A program made the translations under genes and the position numbers. From Burkholderiales bacterium (lineage in GTDB: Bacteria; Pseudomonadota; Gammaproteobacteria; Burkholderiales; Burkholderiaceae_C): a stretch of DNA of 64,000 bases. Location: the NCBI GenBank assembly GCA_947453625.1, contig CANGHK010000012.1, positions 36,526 to 100,525 of the forward strand. Reading direction: 5' to 3'. Each line of letters begins with the position of its first letter. Position 1 is the first letter of the stretch. Under the pieces are notes generated by a model. It saw nothing but the letters and a program-made list of their open reading frames with translations. It was not told the origin of the DNA and ran no database searches. This document shows, piece after piece, positions 19,973-27,873 of this stretch.

Positions 19973-20314
19973 CTATTCGATCCGGTCCTCGTAAGGCCGG
20001 AGTGAAGCAATGACCTTCGGGTTAGCTGCATAGCGCCGGCGCAAGTTCGCCAAGGCCTCATCGGTACCGGCGCAAGTTCGGGCCAGTTCCGCCTTCAGGA
20101 TGGCTGCGCGCTGGCCGTCGTAGGCTTCCTCGCCCCGGAAATGGTCACACAAGCTGCGCCTCTCGTGGAAAGCCACGACCTCCGCTGGCAGGTCCTGCCA
20201 TGGGCTTTGCACAGCCGAAGCGACGCTGGTCGCCGGCCCGGGCAAGCCGGTGCTCGGAAGTTCGCACCCCGCCAAGCCGCTGACCAGCAGCAACCCCACC
20301 GTCCAATAGCGCAT
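19973..20314 (-). CDS. Small lipoprotein with conserved CDHFRGE motif
   Basis: 113 residues. Signal peptide MRYWTVGLLLVSGLAGC with lipobox LAGC; Cys17 would be lipidated. The mature domain contains RRSLCDHFRGEEAYDGQR and TCAGTDEALANLRRRYA, with two cysteines that could pair in the periplasm. I recall this motif pair from unannotated proteobacterial lipoproteins but know no function. It is the first gene of a two-gene unit with the M15-like peptidase. A periplasmic lipoprotein upstream of a cell-wall hydrolase could be an immunity protein; this is inference. The Shine-Dalgarno is poor. Confidence 0.65.
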   Translation of the reverse strand: MRYWTVGLLLVSGLAGCELPSTGLPGPATSVASAVQSPWQDLPAEVVAFHERRSLCDHFRGEEAYDGQRAAILKAELARTCAGTDEALANLRRRYAANPKVIASLRPYEDRIE

Positions 20315-21042
20315 GGCTCTGTTGAGAAACGCCAATTTTCTGGCTCTCACGCAATGTAGCGCAGTCCCGGCCCGCGGTGCAGGTCATCCGGTCATGACGG
20401 ACGCCAGCCAGCATCAGGGCCTGCGCCTGACGAGTGCCTTGGGGGTTCTGGCTGCAATCTGTCCATGGCAATTCACCTGGGACTGTGAATGGAAGAGTGG
20501 GATGCACGATTGGCTGGAGGATAGGAATCCAGCGGGCTTTGCACCATGCCCGAGTTAGGGGGCAGCGTGGTCGGCGTATTCCCGCAGCGCGCCGCCCAGC
20601 CCATCCCGGGAAACAGCGCCCTGACTTGCAGGACGAACCGGTTGACGGTCCGCAGACGCGGGGCCTGCAGCGGACCGATGGCAGCCTGGACAGCGCCAGT
20701 ACAGCACTGTGTTCTCGTGACGCAGGCGCTTTAACTCGCGCTGTGATTGCAGCGCTGCAATGTGGGCCTCCAGCCTTGCTGCGGCTTCCCCGGGATCGAG
20801 GGCCTGAGTGCCAGGCCACGCTGAAGTTGGCCACTGCATCAACCGTGGTCAGCTGGAGGGTTTTCGGCCGATCCAGCCCCGACTCCGCGATCCACCGATT
20901 GAGTTCTGGCAGGCGCACGATCAGGTTGTCGCGTCGCGCCAAGTCTCTCAACTGTTTTCTTGTCCTCATCGGAAATTTGCGCAAGGTGTTGCCCGGCCGG
21001 CCAAGAAATGCGTGAAACTTCGGCGCCGAACAGGAGCCCGCG
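20315..21042 (-). pseudogene. Degenerate region with fragmentary coding traces
   Basis: About 730 nt with no intact gene. On the minus strand, pieces in different frames look protein-like: a segment from ~20960 (QLRDLARRDNLIVRLPELN, then DRPKTLQLTTVDAVANFS) and, in another frame near 20750, a coiled-coil-like ARLEAHIAAL ... ELKRLRHENTVL reminiscent of IS3-type OrfA leucine zippers. They cannot be joined without frameshifts. I read this as a decayed gene or mobile-element remnant; the family is uncertain. The left edge abuts the lipoprotein start and may have replaced its original promoter. Confidence 0.4.
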
Positions 21043-21537
21043 ATGATCCGCAAACTGCACCACAACGCCTACCGCTGCCGCGATTCTGAACAGACCCGCG
21101 GTTTCTACGAGGATTTTCTTGGCCTGCCGCTGGCCGGCACGCTGGAGATCAAGGAGACCAAGAGCGGCCGGGCGACGAACACCCTGCACACCTTCTACCG
21201 TCTGGGCGATGGCTCGTTCCTGGCCTTTTTCGAGGCGCCCGACAGGCCGTTCGATTTCAAACCCCAGCATGACTTCGACCTGCATATCGCGCTGGAGGTC
21301 AGCCGTACTGCGCTGGAGGCGATGTTTGCCAAGGGCCGGGCCGCCGGCATCGAGACCCGCGGCGTGTCCGACCACGGTTTCATCGACTCGATCTACTTCC
21401 GCGACCCCAATGGTTATGTGATCGAGCTGTGCACGCCGCGCGAAGGCCACGACCAGGCGATGGACCCGGCCAGCAACGGCGCCCGCCAACTGCTGCAGCG
21501 GTGGACCGAAGGGCGGTCTGCCGTGACCGCCGCATAG
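21043..21537 (+). CDS. VOC family protein (glyoxalase/dioxygenase superfamily)
   Basis: 164 residues. Two paired betaalphabetabetabeta modules: LHHNAYRCRDSEQTRGFYED opens the first and DHGFIDSIYFRDPNGYVIEL closes the second. Likely metal ligands are His in the first strand (HHNAYR), His in DLHIAL and Glu in IELCTP. Members are lyases, isomerases or extradiol dioxygenases; the reaction here is unknown. It is a paralogue of the VOC protein at 62465-63013, sharing the RCxDxxQT opening and the DPNG closing motif. AGGAG lies seven bases before the ATG. Confidence 0.85.
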   Translation: MIRKLHHNAYRCRDSEQTRGFYEDFLGLPLAGTLEIKETKSGRATNTLHTFYRLGDGSFLAFFEAPDRPFDFKPQHDFDLHIALEVSRTALEAMFAKGRAAGIETRGVSDHGFIDSIYFRDPNGYVIELCTPREGHDQAMDPASNGARQLLQRWTEGRSAVTAA

Positions 21538-21596
21538 GCACACACAGAGACAGGCTCAGCGCGCAGCCCGTGCCGACTGCGCGTTCAGCGTGGGGC

Positions 21597-21680
21597 TCAA
21601 CACCAGAGCCACAGGCGGCGAAGCCATTCGGGCATGCGGCTGACTCGGGGACGGTAGTGCTGACGAAGATGTGAGTTCAT
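21597..21680 (-). CDS. LexA-controlled 27-residue micro-ORF (putative SOS peptide)
   Basis: A 28-codon frame (ATG at 21680-21678, TGA at 21599-21597) begins 20 nt after a near-consensus LexA box and has a Shine-Dalgarno-like GAGG seven to eight bases before the ATG. The predicted peptide starts MNSHLRQHYR and ends MPEWLRRLWLWC: it is strongly basic, with a Trp-rich amphipathic C-terminus. A 9-bp hairpin (21560-21583) follows the stop. No homologue is known to me. Small LexA-regulated membrane-active peptides such as TisB exist in enterobacteria, but that one is hydrophobic and not similar. Translation is inferred from position only. Confidence 0.5.
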   Translation of the reverse strand: MNSHLRQHYRPRVSRMPEWLRRLWLWC

Positions 21681-21700
21681 GGGCGCCTCGTGGTTTTGAG

Positions 21701-21720
21701 TACTGTATATAAAAACAGTA
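21701..21720. promoter_or_regulatory. LexA (SOS) box
   Basis: TACTGTATATAAAAACAGTA matches the LexA consensus TACTGTATATATATACAGTA at 18 of 20 positions and keeps both invariant CTGT/ACAG half-sites. It lies between the convergent VOC and D-aminoacylase genes, so it serves neither; on the minus strand it sits 20 nt before the ATG of the 27-codon ORF. A possible minus-strand -10 (TATACA) is inside the box, with a weak TTGCGC as -35. Confidence 0.85.
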
Positions 21721-21795
21721 CTTGGCGCAACCGATCCTCACCACGTCAGCCCATCCGCTCATCCGCTCATCCGCCTGCTGGCACGACGTCAGTGG

Positions 21796-23550
21796 TCAAG
21801 CCTTGCCGGCTGCCGTGCCGCGCACCAGTCGCCCCGGCAGCGCGCCGGTGGCTTGGCCGTTGCGGTAGGTCACCGTGCCCGACACGATGGTCGCGACATA
21901 ACCCTCGGCGAGCTGGTGCATGCGCCGTCCGCCGGCCGGCAGGTCATGCGTCACGGTCGGCACATGGACATTCAAGCGCTCGAAATCGATCAGGTTGATG
22001 TCGGCCTTCATGCCGACCGCCAGCCGTCCCCGGTCGTCCAGGCCGGCCAGCGCGGCGGGCTCGCTGGTCAGCGCGGCGATCGCCTGCGGCAGCGGGATGC
22101 GCTCGGCCTCGACGGCGTCGCGGGCCCAGCGCGCCAGGTAGTAGGTGGGGAAGCTCGCGTCACAGATCATGCCGTAGTGCGCGCCACCGTCGGCCAGCCC
22201 GACCACCGTCTGCGCATGGCCCAGCATCTCGCGCACCGCCGCCAGGTTGCCGTCGCGGTAGTTGGCGCCAGGCTGGTAGAAGAGCGCCCGTCCGCCGTCG
22301 GCGAGCAGCAGATCGTAGGCAAACTCCTCGACCGACAAGCCCGCCGCCCGTGCGCGCTGGTCGATGCGATCGGCCAGGTCGGGCTCGTAGTCGGCTCGAT
22401 CGCCCCAGACATAGGCGAACTGGAATGACTTCACCGTCTTCAGATTCACCGGGTTGGTGTCCTGCGCCTGCTCGGCCAGCAACTGGGCACGGAAGGCCGG
22501 GTCGCGCATCCGCGCCACCTTGTCGGCCAGCGGCAGGTGCCGGATCGCCTTGAAGCCGGGATGGTAGGCAAAGGGGTGGAAGCTGAGGTCCAGGCCGTAG
22601 AACATGCCGACCGGGCGCGGCGCGACCTGGGCCCGCATGGCCAGCCCGTCGTCGGCGGCTTGGCTGAGCGCGGCGAGCGACTTGCGCCAGCCGTCTGCGT
22701 CGCCGGTCGGCATCTGGATCAGCGAATACGACAACGGCCGTCCGCTGCGCTCGGCCAGCCTGCGCATCAGGCCGAACTCCGACACGGCGTCCCCCATCGG
22801 CGCCGGGATGATCTGGAACACGCCGCGGCCGGCATCCTTCAGGCCATCAGCCAGCGCCCCCAGTTCCTCCTCCGCCGAGTACAGGCTGGGGGCGAGCTCA
22901 CCCGCCTTGGTCCGGTGCATCATGTTGCGCGAGGTGCTGACGCCGAGCGCGCCGGCGCGTATCGCCTGTGCGGTGAGTTGCCGCATCTGCACCAGGTCGT
23001 CGACCGTGGGCGGCTGATGCGCGGCGGCCCGCTCACCCATCACGAAGACGCGCAGCGCCGAATGCGGCAACTGGGCGGCGATGTCGATGTCGAACTCGCG
23101 CGCCGCCAGCGCGTCCAGGTACTCGGGGAAGGTCTCCCAGTTCCAGGGCAGGCCTTCGGCCATCACCACCTCGGGCACGTCCTCGACGCCCTCCATCACC
23201 TTGACGAGGATGTCGCGCTGCGCCGGCTTGCAGGGCGCGAAGCCGACGCCGCAATTGCCCATCACCACCGAGGTCACGCCGTGGATGGAGGACGGAACGA
23301 GCCGGTTCTCCCAGGTCGCCTGGCCGTCATAGTGGGTGTGCACGTCGACGAAGCCGGGGGTCACGATCAGGCCGCTGGCGTCGATTTCCTCGGCAGCGCT
23401 GGCGGCAATCGTGCCGGTCGTGTCATTCGCGCCGATCGCGCCGATGGCGGCGATCAGTCCGTCCCGTACCGCCACGTCGGCGATGCGGGGCGCGCTGCCC
23501 GACCCGTCGTGGACGGTGCCTGAGCGGATGATGAGGTCGTAGTCGTGCAT
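21796..23550 (-). CDS. N-acyl-D-amino-acid deacylase / amidohydrolase family protein
   Basis: 584 residues. Metal-binding HxH in TPGFVDVHTHYDGQ (~70), a MGNCGVGFAPC segment with the Cys typical of D-aminoacylases, GALGVSTSR (~185), and the late ADGGAHYGMICDAS motif carrying the catalytic Asp region (~445), then KADINLIDFERL as in the C-terminal small beta domain. The family hydrolyses N-acyl-D-amino acids or related cyclic amides; members similar to this one, longer than classical D-aminoacylase (~480-500), remain uncharacterised. CAGGAG precedes the ATG. It is followed by no gene on the strand; the ligase gene 79 nt upstream is probably in the same operon. Confidence 0.85.
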   Translation of the reverse strand: MHDYDLIIRSGTVHDGSGSAPRIADVAVRDGLIAAIGAIGANDTTGTIAASAAEEIDASGLIVTPGFVDVHTHYDGQATWENRLVPSSIHGVTSVVMGNCGVGFAPCKPAQRDILVKVMEGVEDVPEVVMAEGLPWNWETFPEYLDALAAREFDIDIAAQLPHSALRVFVMGERAAAHQPPTVDDLVQMRQLTAQAIRAGALGVSTSRNMMHRTKAGELAPSLYSAEEELGALADGLKDAGRGVFQIIPAPMGDAVSEFGLMRRLAERSGRPLSYSLIQMPTGDADGWRKSLAALSQAADDGLAMRAQVAPRPVGMFYGLDLSFHPFAYHPGFKAIRHLPLADKVARMRDPAFRAQLLAEQAQDTNPVNLKTVKSFQFAYVWGDRADYEPDLADRIDQRARAAGLSVEEFAYDLLLADGGRALFYQPGANYRDGNLAAVREMLGHAQTVVGLADGGAHYGMICDASFPTYYLARWARDAVEAERIPLPQAIAALTSEPAALAGLDDRGRLAVGMKADINLIDFERLNVHVPTVTHDLPAGGRRMHQLAEGYVATIVSGTVTYRNGQATGALPGRLVRGTAAGKA

Positions 23551-23629
23551 GGGCGTTCTCCTGGAAGGGCCGGCGCGGCCGCTGACTTTGCGGCTGGCTT
23601 GTCGGTTGACGGGGGTTGAAAGGCGTGGA

Positions 23630-25501
23630 TCAGACGACGATGACGTCCGGTCCGGGCGGGTTCGCATACAGCGACCTGACCAGGGCGTGGCGGCGCTCCA
23701 GCGTCGCGCGCTGGTTGACATAGCCCTTGTCGGTGATCTCGCCGGCGTCGATAGACGGCGGCTCGGTCATGACCGTGAAGCGGCCCACCCGGCGCGAGCT
23801 GCCGCCGGCCTCGGCATTGAAGGCGGCCAGCCGTGACTTCAGGATCGCCGCCAGCTTGTCGCGCGGCGAACCCGGCCCCGGATCGGCCGCCAGCGCCTGC
23901 ATCCCGGCGGCCGACGGCCAGAACAGCACGCCGGCAAACGGCTGGTCCTGGCCGGCGATCACCGCGTCCTGCACATGGGGGCTGGCCGCGGCCACCAGGT
24001 CCGGACGCAAGGTGCCCACGCTGACCCAGGTGCCGCTGTCGAGCTTGAAATCCTCGGTCACGCGGCCGTCGAAGACCAGGCCCTGGGTCGGATCGTTTTC
24101 GTCGAGAAACCGGGCCGCGTCGCCCAGCTTGTAAAAGCCTTCGTCATCGAAGGCGGCAGCCGTCCTTTGCGGATCGTCGAGGTAGCCGGTGGTCACCGTC
24201 GGCCCCTTGACCCGCACCTCCAGCTTCGCGCCGTTGGGCACCAGCTTGAGGGTGATGCCCGGCAGCGGCAGGCCGATCAGCCCGACCCGCTCGGTCGCCC
24301 AGTGGGTGACCGTCACGCCCTGGGTCTCGGTCGCGCCGTACATCGTGGTCAGCGGGATGCGCTGGCCGGTCTCGGCGATGGCCAGCGCCTGCAACCGCTG
24401 GTTGACGTCGTTGGACAGGGTCGCGCCGCCGTAGCCCATGTAGCGCAGGTGCTTGAAGAAGGATCGGCGCAGCACCGGATCGCGCTCCATCGCCTCGGCC
24501 AGCATGCCGAAGGCGATGGGCGCCGACCCGAAGACCACCGGCGAGACCTCGTAGAGGTTCTTGATCGTGGTCTCGAACTGGCCAGGAATCGGCTTGCCCT
24601 CGTCGAGGTAGAGGGTGCCGCCGTTCCACAGCACGCTGTTGAAGCCGATGTTGCCGGCGCTGATGTGGCTCCAGGGCATCCACTCCAGGCTCAGCGGGAT
24701 GAGGTCGGGGTCGGCCGGCTCGGCGCGCAGCCCGTCTTGACCGGCAATGACGCCGGTCATCATGCCGAAGGTCTGGGGCACGCCCTTGGGCATGCCGGTC
24801 GAGCCCGAGGTGAACAGCACCTTGGCCACCGTCGAGGGCCCCAGCGTCTCGCGCGCAGCCTGCACCGCTGGCGTCGGTGGGGTCGCGGTCAGTTCGGCCA
24901 GCGCGATCGCCCGCTCGCCCGTGCCGTCGGCGGTGACGAAGACCAACTCGGGCTGGCTGTCCCGCAGGGTCTGGAATGCGCGTTCGAACAGCGTGCCCGA
25001 TTGGGCGAAGACCACGCGCGGCCGCACCACCGCGGCGCAATGCCTGAGCTTGGCGTGGTCGGTGGAGAGCAGGGAGTTGGCCGGGCTGATCGGAGCCACC
25101 GGGACGCCCGCCGTGTAGCAGCCCAGGGTGACCAGGGCGTGTTCGATCGAGTTGGCCGACAGCACCATCACGCCGTCACCGCTGCCCAGGCCGCGGTCAA
25201 GCAACCACTGCGCGATGCACTCGGCCGCGTGCAGGGCCTGGCCATAGCTGACCTGCCGCCAGGGGCCGTGGCCGGGCTCGCGTTGCATCATCCAAGGCCG
25301 ATCGGGATGGGCCTCGGCCCGGGTCTTGAGCAGGTGGGCGATCGAGCGCGGCCCCTGACCCGGCGGGTGGTTGGAGCGGATCAGGATGCTGCCGTCGGCG
25401 CGGCGGTCGACCGTGACATCGGGGCCCTTCATCGGCAATGACTTGAACGGCGGCAGCGGCGCGTTGCGCGCGGGCTCGCTGCGCCCATCGAATGGCGTCA
25501 T
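23630..25501 (-). CDS. Feruloyl-CoA synthetase-like AMP-binding ligase
   Basis: 623 residues, longer than the other ligases here and of the feruloyl-CoA synthase (Fcs) subgroup. Phosphate loop VLFTSGSTGMPKGV at ~225, SLEWMPWSHISAGN and NGGTLYLDEGKP segments characteristic of the Fcs group, MYGATETQGV at ~360, GRVTEDFKLDSGTWV near the hinge, and DKGYVNQRATLERR with the C-terminal lysine region. It activates a hydroxycinnamate-like or other carboxylic acid with CoA. No enoyl-CoA hydratase/aldolase (Ech) gene is nearby, so ferulate catabolism is not proven. The start has GAGGAGA upstream. Confidence 0.85.
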   Translation of the reverse strand: MTPFDGRSEPARNAPLPPFKSLPMKGPDVTVDRRADGSILIRSNHPPGQGPRSIAHLLKTRAEAHPDRPWMMQREPGHGPWRQVSYGQALHAAECIAQWLLDRGLGSGDGVMVLSANSIEHALVTLGCYTAGVPVAPISPANSLLSTDHAKLRHCAAVVRPRVVFAQSGTLFERAFQTLRDSQPELVFVTADGTGERAIALAELTATPPTPAVQAARETLGPSTVAKVLFTSGSTGMPKGVPQTFGMMTGVIAGQDGLRAEPADPDLIPLSLEWMPWSHISAGNIGFNSVLWNGGTLYLDEGKPIPGQFETTIKNLYEVSPVVFGSAPIAFGMLAEAMERDPVLRRSFFKHLRYMGYGGATLSNDVNQRLQALAIAETGQRIPLTTMYGATETQGVTVTHWATERVGLIGLPLPGITLKLVPNGAKLEVRVKGPTVTTGYLDDPQRTAAAFDDEGFYKLGDAARFLDENDPTQGLVFDGRVTEDFKLDSGTWVSVGTLRPDLVAAASPHVQDAVIAGQDQPFAGVLFWPSAAGMQALAADPGPGSPRDKLAAILKSRLAAFNAEAGGSSRRVGRFTVMTEPPSIDAGEITDKGYVNQRATLERRHALVRSLYANPPGPDVIVV

Positions 25502-25866
25502 CGGCAAGTCTCCTCGGATGGTCGTTGTGCGGGCGAGGCTATCCAATCGTCCTCTCGTCCGGCGTCAACCGTGCGACAGCGGGATGCCGGGCCAACCCTG
25601 ATGGGGTCTGTGCCGGGACTCTTCGGCCTTGCTGCCGCACCGTCGGGCCGAGTCGCCTTGGTGCCATCTTGCGTTGCCGTGCGCTGGCTACCATGAATTG
25701 CGAGGCTGTGCGATGCCAGTGTCTTGCGTGTGGGGACGGCTGGCAGTTTCCTGACCGCGCATTCTGGTGCCCGTTGCTGAATTGAAATGCCGCCATGCTG
25801 CCTGCCAGGGCTGCGTCTGGGGCTTTCGATCGGCATCCGAAAACCTGACAAAGAGGAGATCTGCCC
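25502..25866. other. Divergent intergenic region
   Basis: 365 nt between the ligase gene (minus) and the binding-protein gene (plus). It must contain both promoters, but I see no strong -35/-10 pair, sigma-54 site or long inverted repeat. The only clear signal is the AAAGAGGAG ribosome-binding site of the downstream gene. Confidence 0.4.
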
Positions 25867-27078
25867 ATGAAGAAGATACTGCAACTGGCCATCAGCGTGC
25901 TCGTCGCCATCGCGGCGCTGCCCGCGGCCCAGGCCCAGAAGAAATACGGTCCTGGCGTCAGCGACAGCGAGATCAAGATCGGCCAGACCATGCCCTACAG
26001 CGGCCCGGCTTCGGCCTATGGATCACAAGGCAGGGCCACGCTCGCCTATTTCAAGATGCTGAATGCCAAGGGCGGCATCAACGGCCGCAAGATCAACCTG
26101 CTGTCGATGGACGACGGCTACAGCCCGCCCAAGACGATAGAGCAGACGCGCAGGCTGGTCGAGCAGGACGAGGTGCTGGCGATCATGAACCCGCTGGGAA
26201 CGCCTACCAACTCGGCCACCCACAAATACCTGAACCAGAACAAGGTGCCGCAGTTGCTGATCTCATCGGGCGCGTCGAAGTGGAACGACCCGAAGAACTT
26301 CCCGTGGACCACGCCGTTCTTCCCGCCCTATGTCGAGGAGGGCATCATTTACGGCAAGCACATCGTCCAGAACTTTCCGAACGCCAAGATCGCGGTGATC
26401 TCGCAGAACGACGATTCAGGCCGCGACTATGTCAAGGGTTTCAAGCTGGGCCTGGGGGCGAAGGCCAGCCAGATCGTCAAGGAGCTCACCTATGAGGTCA
26501 CCGACGCCACCGTCGACTCCCAGGTCATCGACCTGAAGACCACCGGCGCGGACGCGCTGTTCATGATGGCGACGCCCAAGTTCGGCGCCCAGGTGATCCG
26601 CAAGGTGGCCGAGTTGGGCTGGAAGCCCAATTTCTACGTCGTCTCGGTGGCCAGTTCGCAGGGCGCGGTGCTGGAGCCGGCCGGCCTGCAGAACGCCGTC
26701 GGGCTGATCACCGCGATGGCGCTCAAACTGGCGGGCGACCCGACCTGGGACAACGACCCCGGGATGAAGGAATTCCTGGCCTTCATGAAGCAATGGCATC
26801 CGGAGGGCAACCCGGTCGATTCGTCGGTCGTGCTCGGCTATGTCTCGGGCCAGATGATCGAACTGATCCTGAAGAACTGCGGTGACAACCTGACGCGCGA
26901 GAACGTGATGAAGCAGGCCACCAACATCAGGAACCAGACCTTCGGTCTGCTGTTGCCGGGCGTGACGGTCAACGTGACGCCCGATGACTTCTCGACCTTC
27001 TCGACCTTCCGCACCGCGCGTTTCGACGGCAAGCGCTGGGCGATCTTCGGCGAGCCCATCCACGCCGGCGCGAAATAG
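25867..27078 (+). CDS. Periplasmic substrate-binding protein of a branched-chain-type ABC importer
   Basis: 403 residues. Signal peptide MKKILQLAISVLVAIAALPAAQA, then the peripl_BP_6 fold beginning DSEIKIGQTMPYSGPASAYG, as in LivJ-like and aromatic-acid binding proteins. TPFFPPYVEEG and ISQNDDSGRDYVKGF mark the ligand cleft and second lobe. No permease or ATPase genes adjoin it; it is an orphan receptor that could share the Liv-type importer at 36.5-41.2 kb or one elsewhere. Placement beside a CoA ligase and amidohydrolase suggests an acid or acyl-amino acid ligand (inference). Confidence 0.9.
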   Translation: MKKILQLAISVLVAIAALPAAQAQKKYGPGVSDSEIKIGQTMPYSGPASAYGSQGRATLAYFKMLNAKGGINGRKINLLSMDDGYSPPKTIEQTRRLVEQDEVLAIMNPLGTPTNSATHKYLNQNKVPQLLISSGASKWNDPKNFPWTTPFFPPYVEEGIIYGKHIVQNFPNAKIAVISQNDDSGRDYVKGFKLGLGAKASQIVKELTYEVTDATVDSQVIDLKTTGADALFMMATPKFGAQVIRKVAELGWKPNFYVVSVASSQGAVLEPAGLQNAVGLITAMALKLAGDPTWDNDPGMKEFLAFMKQWHPEGNPVDSSVVLGYVSGQMIELILKNCGDNLTRENVMKQATNIRNQTFGLLLPGVTVNVTPDDFSTFSTFRTARFDGKRWAIFGEPIHAGAK

Positions 27079-27085
27079 CCGGCAG

Positions 27086-27103
27086 GCCCCGCCGACGCGG
27101 GGC
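27086..27103. terminator. Hairpin between convergent genes
   Basis: Perfect 7-bp stem (GCCCCGC / GCGGGGC) with a CGAC loop, between the stop codons of the binding-protein and TetR genes. No U-run on either side, so any terminator function is weak or Rho-assisted. Confidence 0.4.
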
Positions 27104-27111
27104 GCCCTGGC

Positions 27112-27834
27112 TCAAGCCGCCGGCTCTGGGGGCGTCGTGCCCCGGTCTCCATCGGCTGGCGTTTCCAGCAGTGCGGTCATCGTGGCGGCGAAATGCACCA
27201 GGGTGCGCTCGGCGCGCCAGGTGGGGTGGGCGCGGCGGGTGTCGGCCAGTTCGCCGTCGCGCGCGGCCAGCACGCCGCCCAGGTAGGCGCCCATGAAGAC
27301 GAAACGCTGGTTCTGCAGCGCGGTGGGCAGCGCCGGCATCAGCCGGCGCAGGTGCGCCAGACAACGCTGGTAGCCGACGTTCCAGCGCCCGTCCAGTATG
27401 TCCATGACGCGCTCGCGGTGGGTCATGGTCAACATCACGATGAAGCGGTTGTAATACTCAAGAGACTCGGGCTGACCGGCTTCGGCCAGGCCAATGCCGG
27501 TCCGGATCAGGATCTCGACCACCTCGGCCACGCTGCGTGGCCCGCTGCCGGCCTCCAGGGCGTCGAGCCAGGCGTTGCGGCGACGGTCGATCAGCATCGC
27601 GCCGTCTAGCACTAGCGCCCGCACCAGCGCGTCCTTGGAGCCGAAGTGGTAGCCCACCGCGGCGTGGTTCTTCTGCCCGGCGGCATCGGCGATCTCGCGC
27701 ACCGTGACGCCGTCGACGCCGCGCTCGGCAAACAGGCGGCCGGCCACCCGCAGCAGCTTGCCCGCAGCCTCGCTGCGCTGCGAGGCCGTCTCATGTTCCC
27801 GGATGTCGTGCAGGCGACTGCCAGCCACTGTCAT
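27112..27834 (-). CDS. TetR/AcrR family transcriptional regulator
   Basis: 240 residues. The N-terminal helix-turn-helix (LLRVAGRLFAERGVDGVTVREIADAAGQKNHAAVGYHFGSKDAL in two stretches, residues ~27-70) is typical of TetR proteins; the C-terminal ligand domain is variable, with MTHRERVMDILDGRW at ~135. It is divergently transcribed from the SDR gene with only 39 nt between start codons, so it very likely represses itself and the SDR/acyl-CoA dehydrogenase unit through the inverted repeat in the spacer. Acyl-CoA or a steroid/terpenoid acid could be the ligand, but this is inference. Confidence 0.88.
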   Translation of the reverse strand: MTVAGSRLHDIREHETASQRSEAAGKLLRVAGRLFAERGVDGVTVREIADAAGQKNHAAVGYHFGSKDALVRALVLDGAMLIDRRRNAWLDALEAGSGPRSVAEVVEILIRTGIGLAEAGQPESLEYYNRFIVMLTMTHRERVMDILDGRWNVGYQRCLAHLRRLMPALPTALQNQRFVFMGAYLGGVLAARDGELADTRRAHPTWRAERTLVHFAATMTALLETPADGDRGTTPPEPAA

Positions 27835-27840
27835 TCCACA

Positions 27841-27861
27841 GATTATCCGCCTGTCTTAATC
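27841..27861. promoter_or_regulatory. Candidate TetR operator
   Basis: Inverted repeat GATTA-N11-TAATC in the 39-nt spacer between the divergent TetR and SDR start codons. Position and symmetry suit a TetR-family dimer; half-sites are short, so support is moderate. The SDR Shine-Dalgarno (GGGAGG) begins immediately after it. Confidence 0.5.
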
Positions 27862-27873
27862 AGGGAGGCAGGC

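Noticed and set aside
20145..21065. Intact 306-codon minus-strand gene
   Set aside because: Overlaps the lipoprotein gene, protein-like segments lie in different frames, and most of it is low-likelihood sequence; recorded as a degenerate region.
25740..25790. Sigma-54 promoter (TGGTGCCCGTTGCT)
   Set aside because: GG and GC elements are spaced eight instead of ten nucleotides apart.
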